DNA from: Synechococcus sp. Nb3U1
GTDB lineage: Bacteria; Cyanobacteriota; Cyanobacteriia; Thermostichales; Thermostichaceae
Assembly (NCBI RefSeq): GCF_021533835.1
Contig: NZ_JAKFYQ010000001.1
Location: 67,001-131,000, forward strand
Direction of reading: 5' to 3'
DNA length: 64,000 nt
Shown here: in pieces, positions 38,085 to 47,261 of the stretch
Layout of the letters: each line of letters begins with the position of its first letter
Numbering within the stretch: position 1 is the stretch's first letter
The notes under the pieces: generated by a model
The model's input: the letters and a program-made list of their open reading frames with translations, nothing else
Told to the model about the DNA's origin: nothing
Databases searched by the model: none
Made by a program: the position numbers and the translations under genes

Positions 38085-39644
38085 TTAGGAAAGCTCTGAC
38101 TTGAGGATTCTCTGAAAGATGGGGGTGGGGGGCTGGGGTTCTTGCTCAGGGGGAAGTTGCCCCCAGGTAGCATCGGGATCCCAGCGTAGCTGGGTAGCAT
38201 CGGTCAAGGTAAACCCCAGTTGCTGCAAGATTTTCAGGCTGAGATCCGGCACCAAGGGGGAAAGCAGTACCGCTACCCAGCGCACACTTTCTAGGACGGC
38301 ATAGAGGATCTCGGCCACCTGTTCGGTTTTCCCTTGTTTGTGCAGCGTCCAGGGGGCTTGTTCATCCAGGTATTTATTGCTGGCCTGGGCCAGACTGAGG
38401 GTTTTCTGGGCGGCGGAGCTGAGATCCAGCCGCTCGTAAGCCTCGGCCACGAGGGGGGTGAGGGTTTGGGCCAAAACCTTGAGGGGGTTATCGTCCGGGA
38501 TCCGGACGGATGGGATGCGGTAGTCCCGGTATTTCTTGAGCATGTTTAGGGTGCGGTTGAGCAGGTTGCCCAGATCGTTAGCCAAATCGGCATTGAGCAC
38601 ATCGATGAAGCGGCTTTCGCTGAAGTCCCCATCTTTGCCCAGCTCAATTTGCGTCAGAAAATAGTAGCGCACCGCATCGGGGCCATATTGGGCGGTCAAC
38701 TCGAAGGGATCCAGCGTGTTGCCCAGGCTTTTGCCCATTTTCATGCCATCTTTGGTGAGAAAACCATGGCCGAAGACCTGTTTGGGCAAGGGCAACCCGG
38801 CAGACATGAGCATGGCCGGCCAATAAATGGCGTGGAAACGGACAATATCTTTGCCCACTAGATGTACATCTGCCGGCCAGTAGCGGCGCAAGGTGTTGTC
38901 TAGGATGGGTTCGTCAGCGGGATCCAGAGCGGCACTGAGGTAGTTAATCAGGGCATCGAACCAGACATAGATGGTCTGGCTGGGATCCGTCGGGAAAGGG
39001 ATCCCCCAGGAGACGCTGGGCCGAGAGATGGAAAAGTCGCGCAAGCCCTGCTTGACAAAGCTGAGCACCTCGTTGCGGCGGCTTTCCGGTTGAATAAATT
39101 CTGGGTGCTCAGCGTAGAGGGTTTCCAGTTTCTCTTGATAGCGGGAGAGGCGGAAGAAGTAGTTCTCTTCATCTTTCCATTCCACTTTTTTGTTGGGGTG
39201 GAGCGGGCAGAAGTCCCCCTCGAGCAGTTCATCTTCGTCTTTGAATTCTTCACAGGAGACACAGTACCAGCCCTGTTGTCGCCCGGTGAGGATGTCTCCT
39301 TGATCCCAAAGCCGCTGAAAAAAGTCCCGCACGATGGCTTTATGACGGGGATCCGTGGTGCGAATGAAGCGGTCATGACGGATATTCAAGAGTTGCCAGA
39401 GCTTGACAAACTCGGCGGAGAGTTCGTCACAGTGCTGCTGCGGCGGGATCCCGCGTTCTTCAGCGGTGCGTTGGATCTTCTGGCCATGTTCGTCAGTACC
39501 CGTCACCATGAGTACGTCTTGTCCTCGCAGGCGATGGTAACGGGCGATGGCATCCGCGATCATCGTGGTGTAGGCGCTGCCAATATGGGGGGCAGCGTTG
39601 ACGTAGTAGATCGGGGTGGTGATGACGAAGGTGGAATCCGGCAT
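38085..39644 (-). CDS. metG: Methionyl-tRNA synthetase
   Basis: Class I aminoacyl-tRNA synthetase charging tRNA-Met. TPIYYVNAAPHIGSAYTT has the HIGH-type signature, zinc-ribbon Cys pairs lie in CVSCEEFKDEDEL and FCPLHPNK, and the KMSKS loop is KMGKS. About 519 residues; it lacks the C-terminal tRNA-binding EMAP domain, as in cyanobacterial forms. ATG 39644 is used; TTG 39650 is an alternative. The stop codon touches MITE copy 1. Confidence 0.95.
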   Translation of the reverse strand: MPDSTFVITTPIYYVNAAPHIGSAYTTMIADAIARYHRLRGQDVLMVTGTDEHGQKIQRTAEERGIPPQQHCDELSAEFVKLWQLLNIRHDRFIRTTDPRHKAIVRDFFQRLWDQGDILTGRQQGWYCVSCEEFKDEDELLEGDFCPLHPNKKVEWKDEENYFFRLSRYQEKLETLYAEHPEFIQPESRRNEVLSFVKQGLRDFSISRPSVSWGIPFPTDPSQTIYVWFDALINYLSAALDPADEPILDNTLRRYWPADVHLVGKDIVRFHAIYWPAMLMSAGLPLPKQVFGHGFLTKDGMKMGKSLGNTLDPFELTAQYGPDAVRYYFLTQIELGKDGDFSESRFIDVLNADLANDLGNLLNRTLNMLKKYRDYRIPSVRIPDDNPLKVLAQTLTPLVAEAYERLDLSSAAQKTLSLAQASNKYLDEQAPWTLHKQGKTEQVAEILYAVLESVRWVAVLLSPLVPDLSLKILQQLGFTLTDATQLRWDPDATWGQLPPEQEPQPPTPIFQRILKSELS

Positions 39645-39952
39645 GAGCAATTGGCGAAGCGTTCTCCCATCATAGAGGTCAAGAATCCAGATGCGAACAG
39701 ACTCTATTTGTTATCAACTGTTTCAGTCGTTCCCTTCCCTTTTGCTTTAACTGTTGGGCCTGAATCCTGCTTTGGGGGAGAGTTATCGGTTTGTCTCTCA
39801 GAAGATCGATCGAGGAGATTGCTTTTTGTTGGACTAGGATCAAGGACTTGGCAGATAGGCCAACCATCCCTTGTTCCTCATCAAGATTTCATTTAGGGTG
39901 TATGTTCATTTAAGGTGTATGGGCCAATGCAAGTGTCCTCATCCGGGAAGGC
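39645..39952. other. Intergenic region with 17-bp tandem duplication
   Basis: 308 bp between metG and the rhomboid gene. It contains TTCATTTAGGGTGTATG (39888-39904) directly followed by TTCATTTAAGGTGTATG (39905-39921). No gene is supported; a 62-residue open frame on the minus strand at 39679-39867 lacks any recognisable feature. The region probably holds the metG promoter, on the minus strand. Confidence 0.6.
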
Positions 39953-40699
39953 TCAAAGTATTTCCTTCTCTTGTTGTCGCAAAGCAGCTTGACGGTCATA
40001 GGGGCTTTTGCCAGCAAACAACCCCATCAACGGCCCCAAAATTGCCCCAAACACAAAGCCACCCGCGTGCGCCCAATAGGCAATTCCTCCCCCTTCCATG
40101 CCAATGTTGGTGGTCATCTGCAAGCTGGCAATGCCATAAAAAGCCTGCTGCACAAACCAAAAACCTAAAAATACCCAGGCCGGAACATAAATAGTCGTAA
40201 TAAAAATACCCAGAGGCACCAGAGTCAACACCTCGGCCTGTGGAAAGCGCAAAATATATGCCCCCAACACCCCGGCGATTGCTCCACTTGCCCCTAGCGA
40301 AGGGATGGTGGATTCCATGTCAAAAAACCATTGGGTTAAAGCTGCTAAGGCGCCACAAGTGAGATAAAAAACCAGGTAGCGCACATGGCCCAAGCGATCT
40401 TCGACATTGTTGCCAAAAACCCACAAAAAGAGCATGTTTCCGGCAATGTGTAAAAAGCCGCCATGCAAAAATTGTGATGTGAATAGGGTTATCCATTCCG
40501 GACGCAGCGAAGAGGTGACTTCCCCTTGGAAGCTGGCCGTTAACTCCGCTGGTACCACCGCCCACTCCCGGAAAAAAACTGCCAACTCCCGTGGTGAAAG
40601 GGTTAACTCATAGATAAACACCAAGATATTGAGGATCAACAGTGCATAGGTGACATAAGCTGTGCGGGTGGTTGGGTTGCGATCTTGCAGTGGTACCAC
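39953..40699 (-). CDS. Rhomboid family intramembrane serine protease
   Basis: 248 residues with about seven hydrophobic segments. Catalytic Ser138 in GASGAIAGVLGAY and His near 213 in YWAHAGGFVFG are present, as is the HGGFLHIAGNMLFLWVFGNN block of helix 2. Rhomboids cleave membrane protein helices; the cyanobacterial substrates are unknown. The start is GTG 40699. A basic C-terminal tail faces the cytosol. The gene stands alone, followed by metG on the same strand. Confidence 0.92.
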   Translation of the reverse strand: MVPLQDRNPTTRTAYVTYALLILNILVFIYELTLSPRELAVFFREWAVVPAELTASFQGEVTSSLRPEWITLFTSQFLHGGFLHIAGNMLFLWVFGNNVEDRLGHVRYLVFYLTCGALAALTQWFFDMESTIPSLGASGAIAGVLGAYILRFPQAEVLTLVPLGIFITTIYVPAWVFLGFWFVQQAFYGIASLQMTTNIGMEGGGIAYWAHAGGFVFGAILGPLMGLFAGKSPYDRQAALRQQEKEIL

Positions 40700-40882
40700 G
40701 GATGGGATCCCCTTGACATCCTCTCCAGCCTAACCCGTTCATTTTGGTCTTGCCCTGCACAACTCAGGATCCCGGTCAGGGGTTACACTGGGATAGCCTA
40801 ACGGGTCACTGATTTTGGTCTGGATCCCTTGTCAGTGAAGGAATCTTAGCCATGCCAGCACAACCAATCGAGGAATGGATTG

Positions 40883-41557
40883 ATGTCTGAGGTTGAAAGC
40901 CCAACTGCCCCGCTCAAATTTTTGATCGTTGAAGATCACCCAGAAGTAGCCCAAAACAATTGCGAGTGGCTACAACGGATTGCAGCGGATGCCCAATGCA
41001 TTACGGTAACCAACCCCATGGATGGGATCCTGCGCTTGCAGCGAGAGGAGCCGGATTTGGTGGTGTCCGACTTGCTCTATGGCCAAACCAGCGGGGAACA
41101 ATCTGCCGAACCGGGGCTAGAGTTTTTGCGCCATATTTTCGAGACCTATCCCACCTTGAATGTGATGGCCTACTCCAGTGAGCCGTTGCTCCTGACCCCC
41201 TTGGTGGGCCTGATCAGCAAGCACCAGGGTGGATTTGCGGCTGTTAACAAGATGGAACGGCGCACCGTGTTTTTAGAGGGGGCCAAAAGTGCCCTGAATG
41301 GGGAGTTACGGATGCCGCGTGAATTGCGTGGTCTGACCAAATTGACAGAGCGGGAGATCGAAGTCTTGAATTTACTCTGTAAAGAAGCCCTCACCGATCA
41401 AGCGATTGCTGACCGCATTCATACCAGTAAGAAGACTGTACAAAACTGTATTCAAAGATTAAAAGAGAAGCTAGATATCTTTGAGTCTGAGGATGAGATC
41501 AATGCCCGTGTTGCCATGTGTATGACAGCCGTCCAGAAAAAAATTATTCAATGGTAA
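40883..41557 (+). CDS. NarL/LuxR-type response regulator
   Basis: About 224 residues. An N-terminal receiver domain (FLIVEDHPEVAQNN, phosphorylatable Asp in PDLVVSDLLYG, Lys in VNKMERR) is followed by a C-terminal LuxR HTH domain (LTEREIEVLNLLCKEALTDQ and SKKTVQNCIQRLKEKL). The start is ATG 40883, 10 bp after GAGGAATGGA; an in-frame TTG lies one codon earlier. There is no cognate histidine kinase adjacent. Preceded by a 180-bp gap in which I see no clear promoter. Confidence 0.88.
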   Translation: MSEVESPTAPLKFLIVEDHPEVAQNNCEWLQRIAADAQCITVTNPMDGILRLQREEPDLVVSDLLYGQTSGEQSAEPGLEFLRHIFETYPTLNVMAYSSEPLLLTPLVGLISKHQGGFAAVNKMERRTVFLEGAKSALNGELRMPRELRGLTKLTEREIEVLNLLCKEALTDQAIADRIHTSKKTVQNCIQRLKEKLDIFESEDEINARVAMCMTAVQKKIIQW

Positions 41558-41664
41558 TTCTTGTCAAAGATCAAAGATTCTGTAAACCCTTAACGAGAGC
41601 CTTCAAAAATGGGGGATCTATCCTCTGAAGATCCTCTGAAGAAACCTTTTCACAGGAGGCTTTT

Positions 41665-42399
41665 TTATGGCTTTTGTAGCTCTTCCCCCAGGAGCCCAAA
41701 GCGATACCCTTTGCCATATACTGCATGAATCAACTCTGGGGATCCGGGCAGGCGCAGGCGACGACGCAACAAACGCACTTGGGCCGCCAAAACATTGCTA
41801 CTGGGTGGCTCCTCGCCCGCCCACACCTGCTTATAGATCTGGTCATGGGTGAGCAACTGTCCCGGATGAGTCATGAAATACTCCAGGAGGCGAAATTCTT
41901 TTTGCGACAGGCTGATCATTCGCCCTTGGCGATAGGCGGACTGGTTTTCCCGATCCAACTCCAAATCCCCCAGGTGCAACCGTGGGATCCCTTCTGGGGA
42001 TCCCGCCCGCCGCAACAAAGCCCGTACCCGTGCCAACAGCTCCCGCAACTCAAACGGCTTCACCAAATAATCATCCGCCCCTGCATCTAGCCCTTGGACG
42101 CGGTCATCCAGAGTATCTTTGGCAGTTAAAAACAGAATCGGTGTGGCGCGATCCACCTGCCGTACCCGCTGGCATAGAGAAAGTCCTGACAGCCCTGGCA
42201 ACATCCAATCCAACACCAGCAGATCGTAGGGAGGCGCTGGGGAAGTCTGGGTGTCCGCAAGGGATCCCGTTGTCTGGAGGAGTGCCCAGGCCCGCCCACC
42301 GTCATAGGCCACATCCACCCTGTAGCCCTCTCGGGTTAACTGCTGGGCCAACGAATCCGCCAGCTCTACCTCATCATCCACCAGTAAAATCCGCATCAT
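41665..42399 (-). CDS. OmpR/PhoB-type response regulator
   Basis: About 244 residues: receiver domain (MRILLVDDEVELADSLAQQL, Asp in LLVLDWMLPGLSG, Thr in FLTAKDTL, Lys in LVKPFELREL) and winged-helix DNA-binding domain (SLSQKEFRLLEYFMTHPGQ and NVLAAQVRLLRRRL). The ATG at 42399 or 42396 begins the receiver; a longer open frame to 42624 is not credible as it lies over rsmI. Overlaps the rsmI 3' end by 26 bp on the same strand. Its kinase is not in the window next to it. Confidence 0.9.
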   Translation of the reverse strand: MMRILLVDDEVELADSLAQQLTREGYRVDVAYDGGRAWALLQTTGSLADTQTSPAPPYDLLVLDWMLPGLSGLSLCQRVRQVDRATPILFLTAKDTLDDRVQGLDAGADDYLVKPFELRELLARVRALLRRAGSPEGIPRLHLGDLELDRENQSAYRQGRMISLSQKEFRLLEYFMTHPGQLLTHDQIYKQVWAGEEPPSSNVLAAQVRLLRRRLRLPGSPELIHAVYGKGYRFGLLGEELQKP

Positions 42400-43303
42400 C
42401 GCCTTCTGAAGGGAAAGGGTCTGAGTGTTCTGCATCAGTTGCCTTGATTTGTAAAGACAAATCGTACAGGCGTCGCCGCGTCCAAATTTGGGATCCCTGC
42501 AAACTCTGGGCCAACTGACGGCTGGCGGTCGAACGAGATAAACCTCTAGCCAGCAACTGGGCCAGTTCCTGTCGAATTTCAGCTTCTGAGAGTGGTTTTC
42601 TGAGGCCCTTGTCTGAGTTGGCATACCCCTCGATCAAGAGGGTGAACTCCCCGCGGGGAGGCTGAGTTTTGAGATGCTCCAGAGCTGCGGCCAGGGATCC
42701 CCGCCAAAACGCTTCGTGGAGCTTGGTCAGCTCGCGCGCCAGTACCACCTGCCGATCAGAGCCAAAACAGGCGATCAGGTCTTGCAGGGTTTGGCAGATA
42801 CGGTGCGGGGCCTCGTAGAAAATCAGGGTGCGCGGCTCTTGGGCCAATTGTCTGAGGTGGGCTTGCCGCTGGCTGGGTTTGCTGGGCAGAAACCCTTCGA
42901 ATACAAAGCGCCGCGTCGAGAGACCGGAGGCGATCAAAGCCGTCATGGCAGCCACCGGGCCGGGTATGGGCACCACCGGGATCCCTGTCTGGATACAAGC
43001 GCGCACCAATTCTTCCCCCGGATCAGAAATGGCCGGTGTACCGGCATCGCTGATCAAAGCCCCCGACTGCCCCACCGACAGGTATCCCAAGAATTCCGGG
43101 ATCCGCTGGGCAACATTGTGCTCGTGATAGCTAATCAGGCGGGTGGAGATCTGAAAATGCTTCAGTAGCTGCCCGGAATGACGGGTATCTTCTGCAGCTA
43201 CCCAATCCACTTCTTTGAGGATGCGTAGGGCCCGCAGGGTGATGTCTTCGCGGTTGCCGATCGGGGTGGCCACCAAGTAGAGGCTGGCGGTGGCGTGCTC
43301 CAT
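42374..43303 (-). CDS. rsmI: 16S rRNA 2'-O-ribose methyltransferase RsmI
   Basis: Methylates C1402 of 16S rRNA together with RsmH in characterised bacteria. 309 residues of the tetrapyrrole-methylase fold: LYLVATPIGNREDITLRAL, EDTRHSGQLLKHF, SYHEHN, ALISDAGTPAISDPGEELV and VPIPGPVAAMTALIASGL are all diagnostic. The C-terminal half includes a helix-turn-helix-like region. First gene of a probable operon with the OmpR-type regulator. Confidence 0.95.
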   Translation of the reverse strand: MEHATASLYLVATPIGNREDITLRALRILKEVDWVAAEDTRHSGQLLKHFQISTRLISYHEHNVAQRIPEFLGYLSVGQSGALISDAGTPAISDPGEELVRACIQTGIPVVPIPGPVAAMTALIASGLSTRRFVFEGFLPSKPSQRQAHLRQLAQEPRTLIFYEAPHRICQTLQDLIACFGSDRQVVLARELTKLHEAFWRGSLAAALEHLKTQPPRGEFTLLIEGYANSDKGLRKPLSEAEIRQELAQLLARGLSRSTASRQLAQSLQGSQIWTRRRLYDLSLQIKATDAEHSDPFPSEGDDADFTGG

Positions 43304-43431
43304 CCCAAGGCCCCCAAAAGTTGAACCTACAATGAGATTTTAATTCCGAGCGTGAATAGGTGTTCCTCCGAGCCTGTGTTGGACGACCGGGGGTTCTGCA
43401 TGGGGATCCCTCTCTTTAGGCCAGCGTTTCT

Positions 43432-44409
43432 ATGTCTGTTGTCAACTACCTGCGCATCAGTTTGATCGACCGTTGCAACTTCCGCTGCCAGTACTGTATG
43501 CCCAGCGAAGAAGAGTTGGCATGGCTGCAAACCCCAGAGCGCCTCACCGATGCGGAACTTCTCACCCTGATTCAAGAGGTCTTTTTGCCCCTTGGCATCG
43601 ATCGCTTTCGCCTCACCGGCGGGGAGCCGCTGTTGCGACCGGGCTTAGAAGATTTGATCCATACCCTGTGCCACTTGCCTGGAGTCGAGGATGTGGCCCT
43701 GACCACCAACGGCTTTAACCTGGCCCAAAAGGCCCAACCCCTGTACGATGCTGGTTTGCGCCGTATCAACATCAGTCTGGATTCCCTCCATGCCGATACC
43801 TTTAGGCAAATCACGGGGCGGGATCGCTGGCGGCAGGTTTGGGCCGGGATCCAAGCCGCTCACCAAGTGGGGTTCGATCCCCTCAAATTGAATGTGGTGG
43901 TGATTCCTGGTGTCAACGAAGGGGAAGTAGAGGATCTGGCCGCCCTCACCCTAGAGCGGCGGTGGCATGTGCGTTTCATCGAGTTTATGCCTATCGGCAA
44001 CGGCCCCCTCTTCGACCACATCGGCTGGGTGAACTCAGAAACTTTGCGGCAACGGATTCGCGCCCGCTTCGGCCTAGAGGCTGGATTTGTGGCGGGCAAT
44101 GGACCAGCGGATGTGTTTCGGATCCCGGGGGCACAGGGCACGTTGGGGTTTATCAGCCAGATGTCTGAGTGCTTTTGTGATCGCTGCAACCGTATGCGCT
44201 TGTCCAGTGATGGTTGGTTACGACCTTGTTTGCTGAATGAATCCGGCCAGATCAACCTCAGGGATCCGCTGCGAGCCGGGATCCCTGCCGATAGGCTCCG
44301 TCAGCAGGTGCAAGATTTGCTGGTGCTCAAGCCGGAAATCAACTTCAAAGGACGGGATAAAGGTGGTCAGGGATCCTACCAGCGCACTATGTCTCAAATT
44401 GGCGGCTAA
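43432..44409 (+). CDS. moaA: GTP 3',8-cyclase MoaA
   Basis: Radical-SAM enzyme for the first step of molybdenum cofactor synthesis. The N-terminal cluster ligands are Cys15, Cys19 and Cys22 in [20 protein letters not shown], the TTNG block and [11 protein letters not shown] follow, and the C-terminal cluster has [20 protein letters not shown]. 325 residues. An in-frame TAG 15 bp upstream fixes the start at ATG 43432, so the usual extra N-terminal dozen residues (up to the YLR start) are absent. The C-terminal GG needed for activity is present (IGG). No other moa gene is in the window. Confidence 0.94.
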   Translation: MSVVNYLRISLIDRCNFRCQYCMPSEEELAWLQTPERLTDAELLTLIQEVFLPLGIDRFRLTGGEPLLRPGLEDLIHTLCHLPGVEDVALTTNGFNLAQKAQPLYDAGLRRINISLDSLHADTFRQITGRDRWRQVWAGIQAAHQVGFDPLKLNVVVIPGVNEGEVEDLAALTLERRWHVRFIEFMPIGNGPLFDHIGWVNSETLRQRIRARFGLEAGFVAGNGPADVFRIPGAQGTLGFISQMSECFCDRCNRMRLSSDGWLRPCLLNESGQINLRDPLRAGIPADRLRQQVQDLLVLKPEINFKGRDKGGQGSYQRTMSQIGG

Positions 44410-44410
44410 C

Positions 44411-45337
44411 CTAGTACCCCAACAGGGGATCCACTTGCCCAATCAAGGGTTCCCCCAAGGCAAATCGACGCACATTTTCCTGAACCCGCTCCGAAAGCAT
44501 CGGGATGGCCATCGCTTCTGTATTGGCGGTATGGGGGGTGATCAGGCAATTGGGCAAGCTCCACAGCGGGTGCCCATCCGGTAGGGGTTCGGGATCCGTT
44601 ACATCCAAGCCAGCCCCCCGGATCTTTCCTTGCTGGAGCGCCTGTACCAGATCCGCAGTCACGATATGGCTGCCCCGCGCCACATTTACCAGCCAGCACT
44701 GGGAGCCCATCACATCCAATTCCGGTTGGGCAATCATTCCCTGAGTTTCTGGAGTCAGGGCCAGGGCCAAGATCACCCCATCTGCTCCGGTCAAGACCTT
44801 TTGGCGTTCTGGCAGCGTTACCACCCGTGTTGCACCCACCACCGGATCAGCCCTGCGCCGCACCACATCGATTTCACACTGAAACGGTCGCAACAACTGG
44901 ATTAGCACTTCGGTAATGCCCCCCGCACCGCAGATCACCACTCGCCGCCCAAATAAGCTCACTCCGGATCCCCGCTGCCAGCTCTGGGCCAAAGCCCGGA
45001 TTTTGAAGTCTCGCAAACCCGCCAACAGTAACGCCAGCGCATGTTCGGCCACCGGCTTGGCATACACCCCTTTGCCACAGGTCCAGACATAGGCCGGATC
45101 CAAAACCCCAGCTCTGGCAAAAGGCTCAACCCCCGCCCAAGGCAACTGAATCCAACGGATCCCGGGGCCCTCCGCCAAACAGCGCTTCAGGTTCGTCACA
45201 TCAAAAGCATCAGCCCAAACCAAAGCCTCAGCTTCTGCCACAGAGACGATTTGCCCGCCACCGGCCAAAACGGCTTCTCGGATCCAGGGGCGGATCCCGG
45301 TGGGTTCTACGGCAATGCGGGTGCCCTGTACGCCCAT
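44411..45337 (-). CDS. D-isomer-specific 2-hydroxyacid dehydrogenase
   Basis: About 308 residues. The NAD-binding domain has GAGGITEVLIQLL (glycine motif slightly altered from GxGxxG), VNVARGSHIV with catalytic Arg, DVTDPEPLPDGHPLW with Glu and ITPHTAN with the catalytic His. The N-terminal catalytic domain is weakly conserved. ATG 45337 is chosen; the frame stays open to 45466 but the extra part looks unrelated. It converges with moaA; the stops are 1 bp apart. Substrate unknown (glyoxylate or hydroxypyruvate type). Confidence 0.85.
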   Translation of the reverse strand: MGVQGTRIAVEPTGIRPWIREAVLAGGGQIVSVAEAEALVWADAFDVTNLKRCLAEGPGIRWIQLPWAGVEPFARAGVLDPAYVWTCGKGVYAKPVAEHALALLLAGLRDFKIRALAQSWQRGSGVSLFGRRVVICGAGGITEVLIQLLRPFQCEIDVVRRRADPVVGATRVVTLPERQKVLTGADGVILALALTPETQGMIAQPELDVMGSQCWLVNVARGSHIVTADLVQALQQGKIRGAGLDVTDPEPLPDGHPLWSLPNCLITPHTANTEAMAIPMLSERVQENVRRFALGEPLIGQVDPLLGY

Positions 45338-45521
45338 CGTGCTGCTTGTTCTGAGCTCATCTTTTGCCAGAATACTGGAGGATGCCCTTGTCAAGGTTGA
45401 TGGGTTGAACTCCCCAGTCGGCCTGGAAGTGTTAAGGGATCCCAAAAGGATGCCGCGGATCCCCATCGGGCTCGATAGCGTAGAAGCTGTTGCAAGCCTT
45501 CATGAGCGGGAGCACTACCCA

Positions 45522-45617
45522 ATGACCCCTTCCGAGTTGCTGACATTGGTAACGTTGCTGTTTCCCGGCATCCTGCTGTCGCTGATTTTGATGGCGACCT
45601 TTGCAGCAGGGGGATGA
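45522..45617 (+). CDS. Candidate 31-residue single-helix membrane protein
   Basis: ATG 45522 follows GAGCGGGAG at a usual distance and encodes MTPSELLTLVTLL, then PGILLSLILMATF and a short Gly tail, i.e. one transmembrane helix. Size and shape fit the small subunits of photosystems, cytochrome b6f or NDH-1, but I do not recognise any specific one. A longer open frame exists upstream (from 45300) which is antisense to the dehydrogenase and less likely. Confidence 0.45.
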   Translation: MTPSELLTLVTLLFPGILLSLILMATFAAGG

Positions 45618-45903
45618 TCCTTTCCCCGCTCGGTCAAACGGGGCATTCTAGAGTGGATCAGCAATGCCAAACGATCCGATACCCGTGCCAAACGAACCGA
45701 AGAAACGGCTCGTCTGGCCAAGGATAACCTGCGGGCCAACCAGTGGTGCTGAACGAATTGGGAGTGAGCGGAAGGCTGGGATGAACGGTTCGGATCTGGC
45801 CAAGACGGTTTATGCTCAGGCCAAAGGAACTGATGGGCCAGACAAGATAGGCTTTTGCCCAGGGATCCGCCCCAGAGCTGGGTCTAGGCAGGGAGGCAAA
45901 GAT

Positions 45904-47064
45904 ATGTTCAAAAAGGCTCAAGGTTGGCTGGCGGCAATGGCTGTGGTACTGGTTCACACGGCTCCGGCGCAAGCCCAGATGGTTCCTGCTCGCCTGGTGC
46001 AAGGGATCCCGTTATATCAAGAGGAAACCTGGGTCGGGGGGAATCGGATCCCGGTTTCTATTTTGACCCTTTCGCCATCGGCCGGTCGCCTGCGCCCAAT
46101 TTGGGCTGAACCGACGGGGTTGGTGGGCCTACGGGAGCTGTCCTCCTTTGCTGGCGAACAAGGCGCCTTAGCCGCCATTAATGGAGGCTTTTTTAACCGC
46201 AACACCCGTCAGCCACTGGGGGCCATTCGCTTGGAGGGCCGCTGGATTTCTAGCCCGATTTTGGGCCGTGGAGTCGTGGCTTGGTCGGATCAAGGAGCGG
46301 TACGCTTCGGGCGGCTGCAGATGCACGCGGAGCTGCGCAACGGTATTGGGGATCGCATCCCGCTCATGGGCATCAACACAGGCTATATCGTCGCCGGGAT
46401 CTCGCAATTTACTTCCGATTGGGGATCCACCTACACCACCCAAACCGACAATGAAACCGTTCTCCAGGTGCAAGAGGGACAGGTACAGGCCATTGTTCCG
46501 GCGGGCTTGGCGGGCAGTGTCAGTGTGCCGATTCCAGGGGGGGGCTATGTATTAGCGGCCCGGGAGTTAGAGGGATCCCTGGAAGCCCAAAAACTGGTCG
46601 TCGGAGATCGTCTCAGCATTCACTTGGCTTTGGATCCACCAGAGCTGGAAGCCTATCCTCACCTCCTGGGGGCCGGGCCTTTGTTACTTTTGGATGGGCA
46701 GGTGGTGTTAGATGCCGAACGGGAGCGGTTTCAGCCGACTTTTCGCACTCAGCGAGCAGCTCGTAGCGCCATTGGCCTGTTGGAGAGCGGACATTTGTTG
46801 TGGGTTACAGCAGGCAATGCCCAGGAAAACCAAGGGCTCACCCTGCTGGAGATGGCCCAGTTGATGCTGCAGTTGGGCTGTCGGCATGCCTTGAATTTGG
46901 ATGGAGGCAATTCTTCTACGTTAGTGCTAGAGGGAGAAGCTGTGAATTGGGAGCGCCCATTCTTAGAAGTTGGTAACCCTGAGAATGCAGCGGATAATGG
47001 ATTGCCGGGATCCCGGCGAATTCTACCTAGGGTTCACAACGGTCTTGGCTTTTTCCCACTCTAA
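45904..47064 (+). CDS. Exported phosphodiester glycosidase-family protein (NAGPA domain)
   Basis: About 386 residues. ATG 45904, after GGGAGG, starts a signal peptide ending APAQAQ. The NAGPA/DUF2233 domain shows AAINGGFFNRNTRQPLG near its start and LGCRHALNLDGGNSSTLVL near the end, the two hallmarks of the family of uncovering-enzyme-like phosphodiester glycosidases. Function in cyanobacteria unknown; envelope polysaccharide turnover is possible. An upstream open frame to 45664 is rejected. MITE copy 2 begins 3 bp after the stop. The 286-bp gap before the gene holds no further gene. Confidence 0.85.
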   Translation: MFKKAQGWLAAMAVVLVHTAPAQAQMVPARLVQGIPLYQEETWVGGNRIPVSILTLSPSAGRLRPIWAEPTGLVGLRELSSFAGEQGALAAINGGFFNRNTRQPLGAIRLEGRWISSPILGRGVVAWSDQGAVRFGRLQMHAELRNGIGDRIPLMGINTGYIVAGISQFTSDWGSTYTTQTDNETVLQVQEGQVQAIVPAGLAGSVSVPIPGGGYVLAARELEGSLEAQKLVVGDRLSIHLALDPPELEAYPHLLGAGPLLLLDGQVVLDAERERFQPTFRTQRAARSAIGLLESGHLLWVTAGNAQENQGLTLLEMAQLMLQLGCRHALNLDGGNSSTLVLEGEAVNWERPFLEVGNPENAADNGLPGSRRILPRVHNGLGFFPL

Positions 47065-47066
47065 AG

Positions 47067-47173
47067 TGCAGCCTTTTCCAGCGTTACCTAATATAGCAGA
47101 TTCAGATCAATCCCTTGCTCCATAAGGTTTTTGGCCTAGCTCAAGGGCCTGTGTAAAGTCGGAAAAGGCTGTA
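47067..47173. mobile_element. MITE-like element, copy 2 (107 bp)
   Basis: TGCAGCCTTTTCC at 47067-47079 pairs with GGAAAAGGCTGTA at 47161-47173 (12 of 13). It starts directly after the stop codon of the glycosidase gene. Its right half (GCTCAAGGGCCTG near 47139-47151) matches copy 3 closely; its total length equals copy 1. Confidence 0.8.
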
Positions 47174-47261
47174 AGCATTGTTGCAGGGATCACAAACCAC
47201 AGCCTGGGGATCCCCTAAACTCACCTTGTCTTTACAAGTCTTCTTTGGGATCTTTGGCCTC

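Noticed and set aside
39679-39867. 62-residue minus-strand frame between metG and rhomboid
   Set aside because: No ribosome binding site, no recognisable motif and no hydrophobic or domain pattern.
42400-42624. 75-residue N-terminal extension of the OmpR-type regulator
   Set aside because: It lies antiparallel-free but fully inside rsmI in another frame, and the receiver domain begins exactly at 42396-42399.
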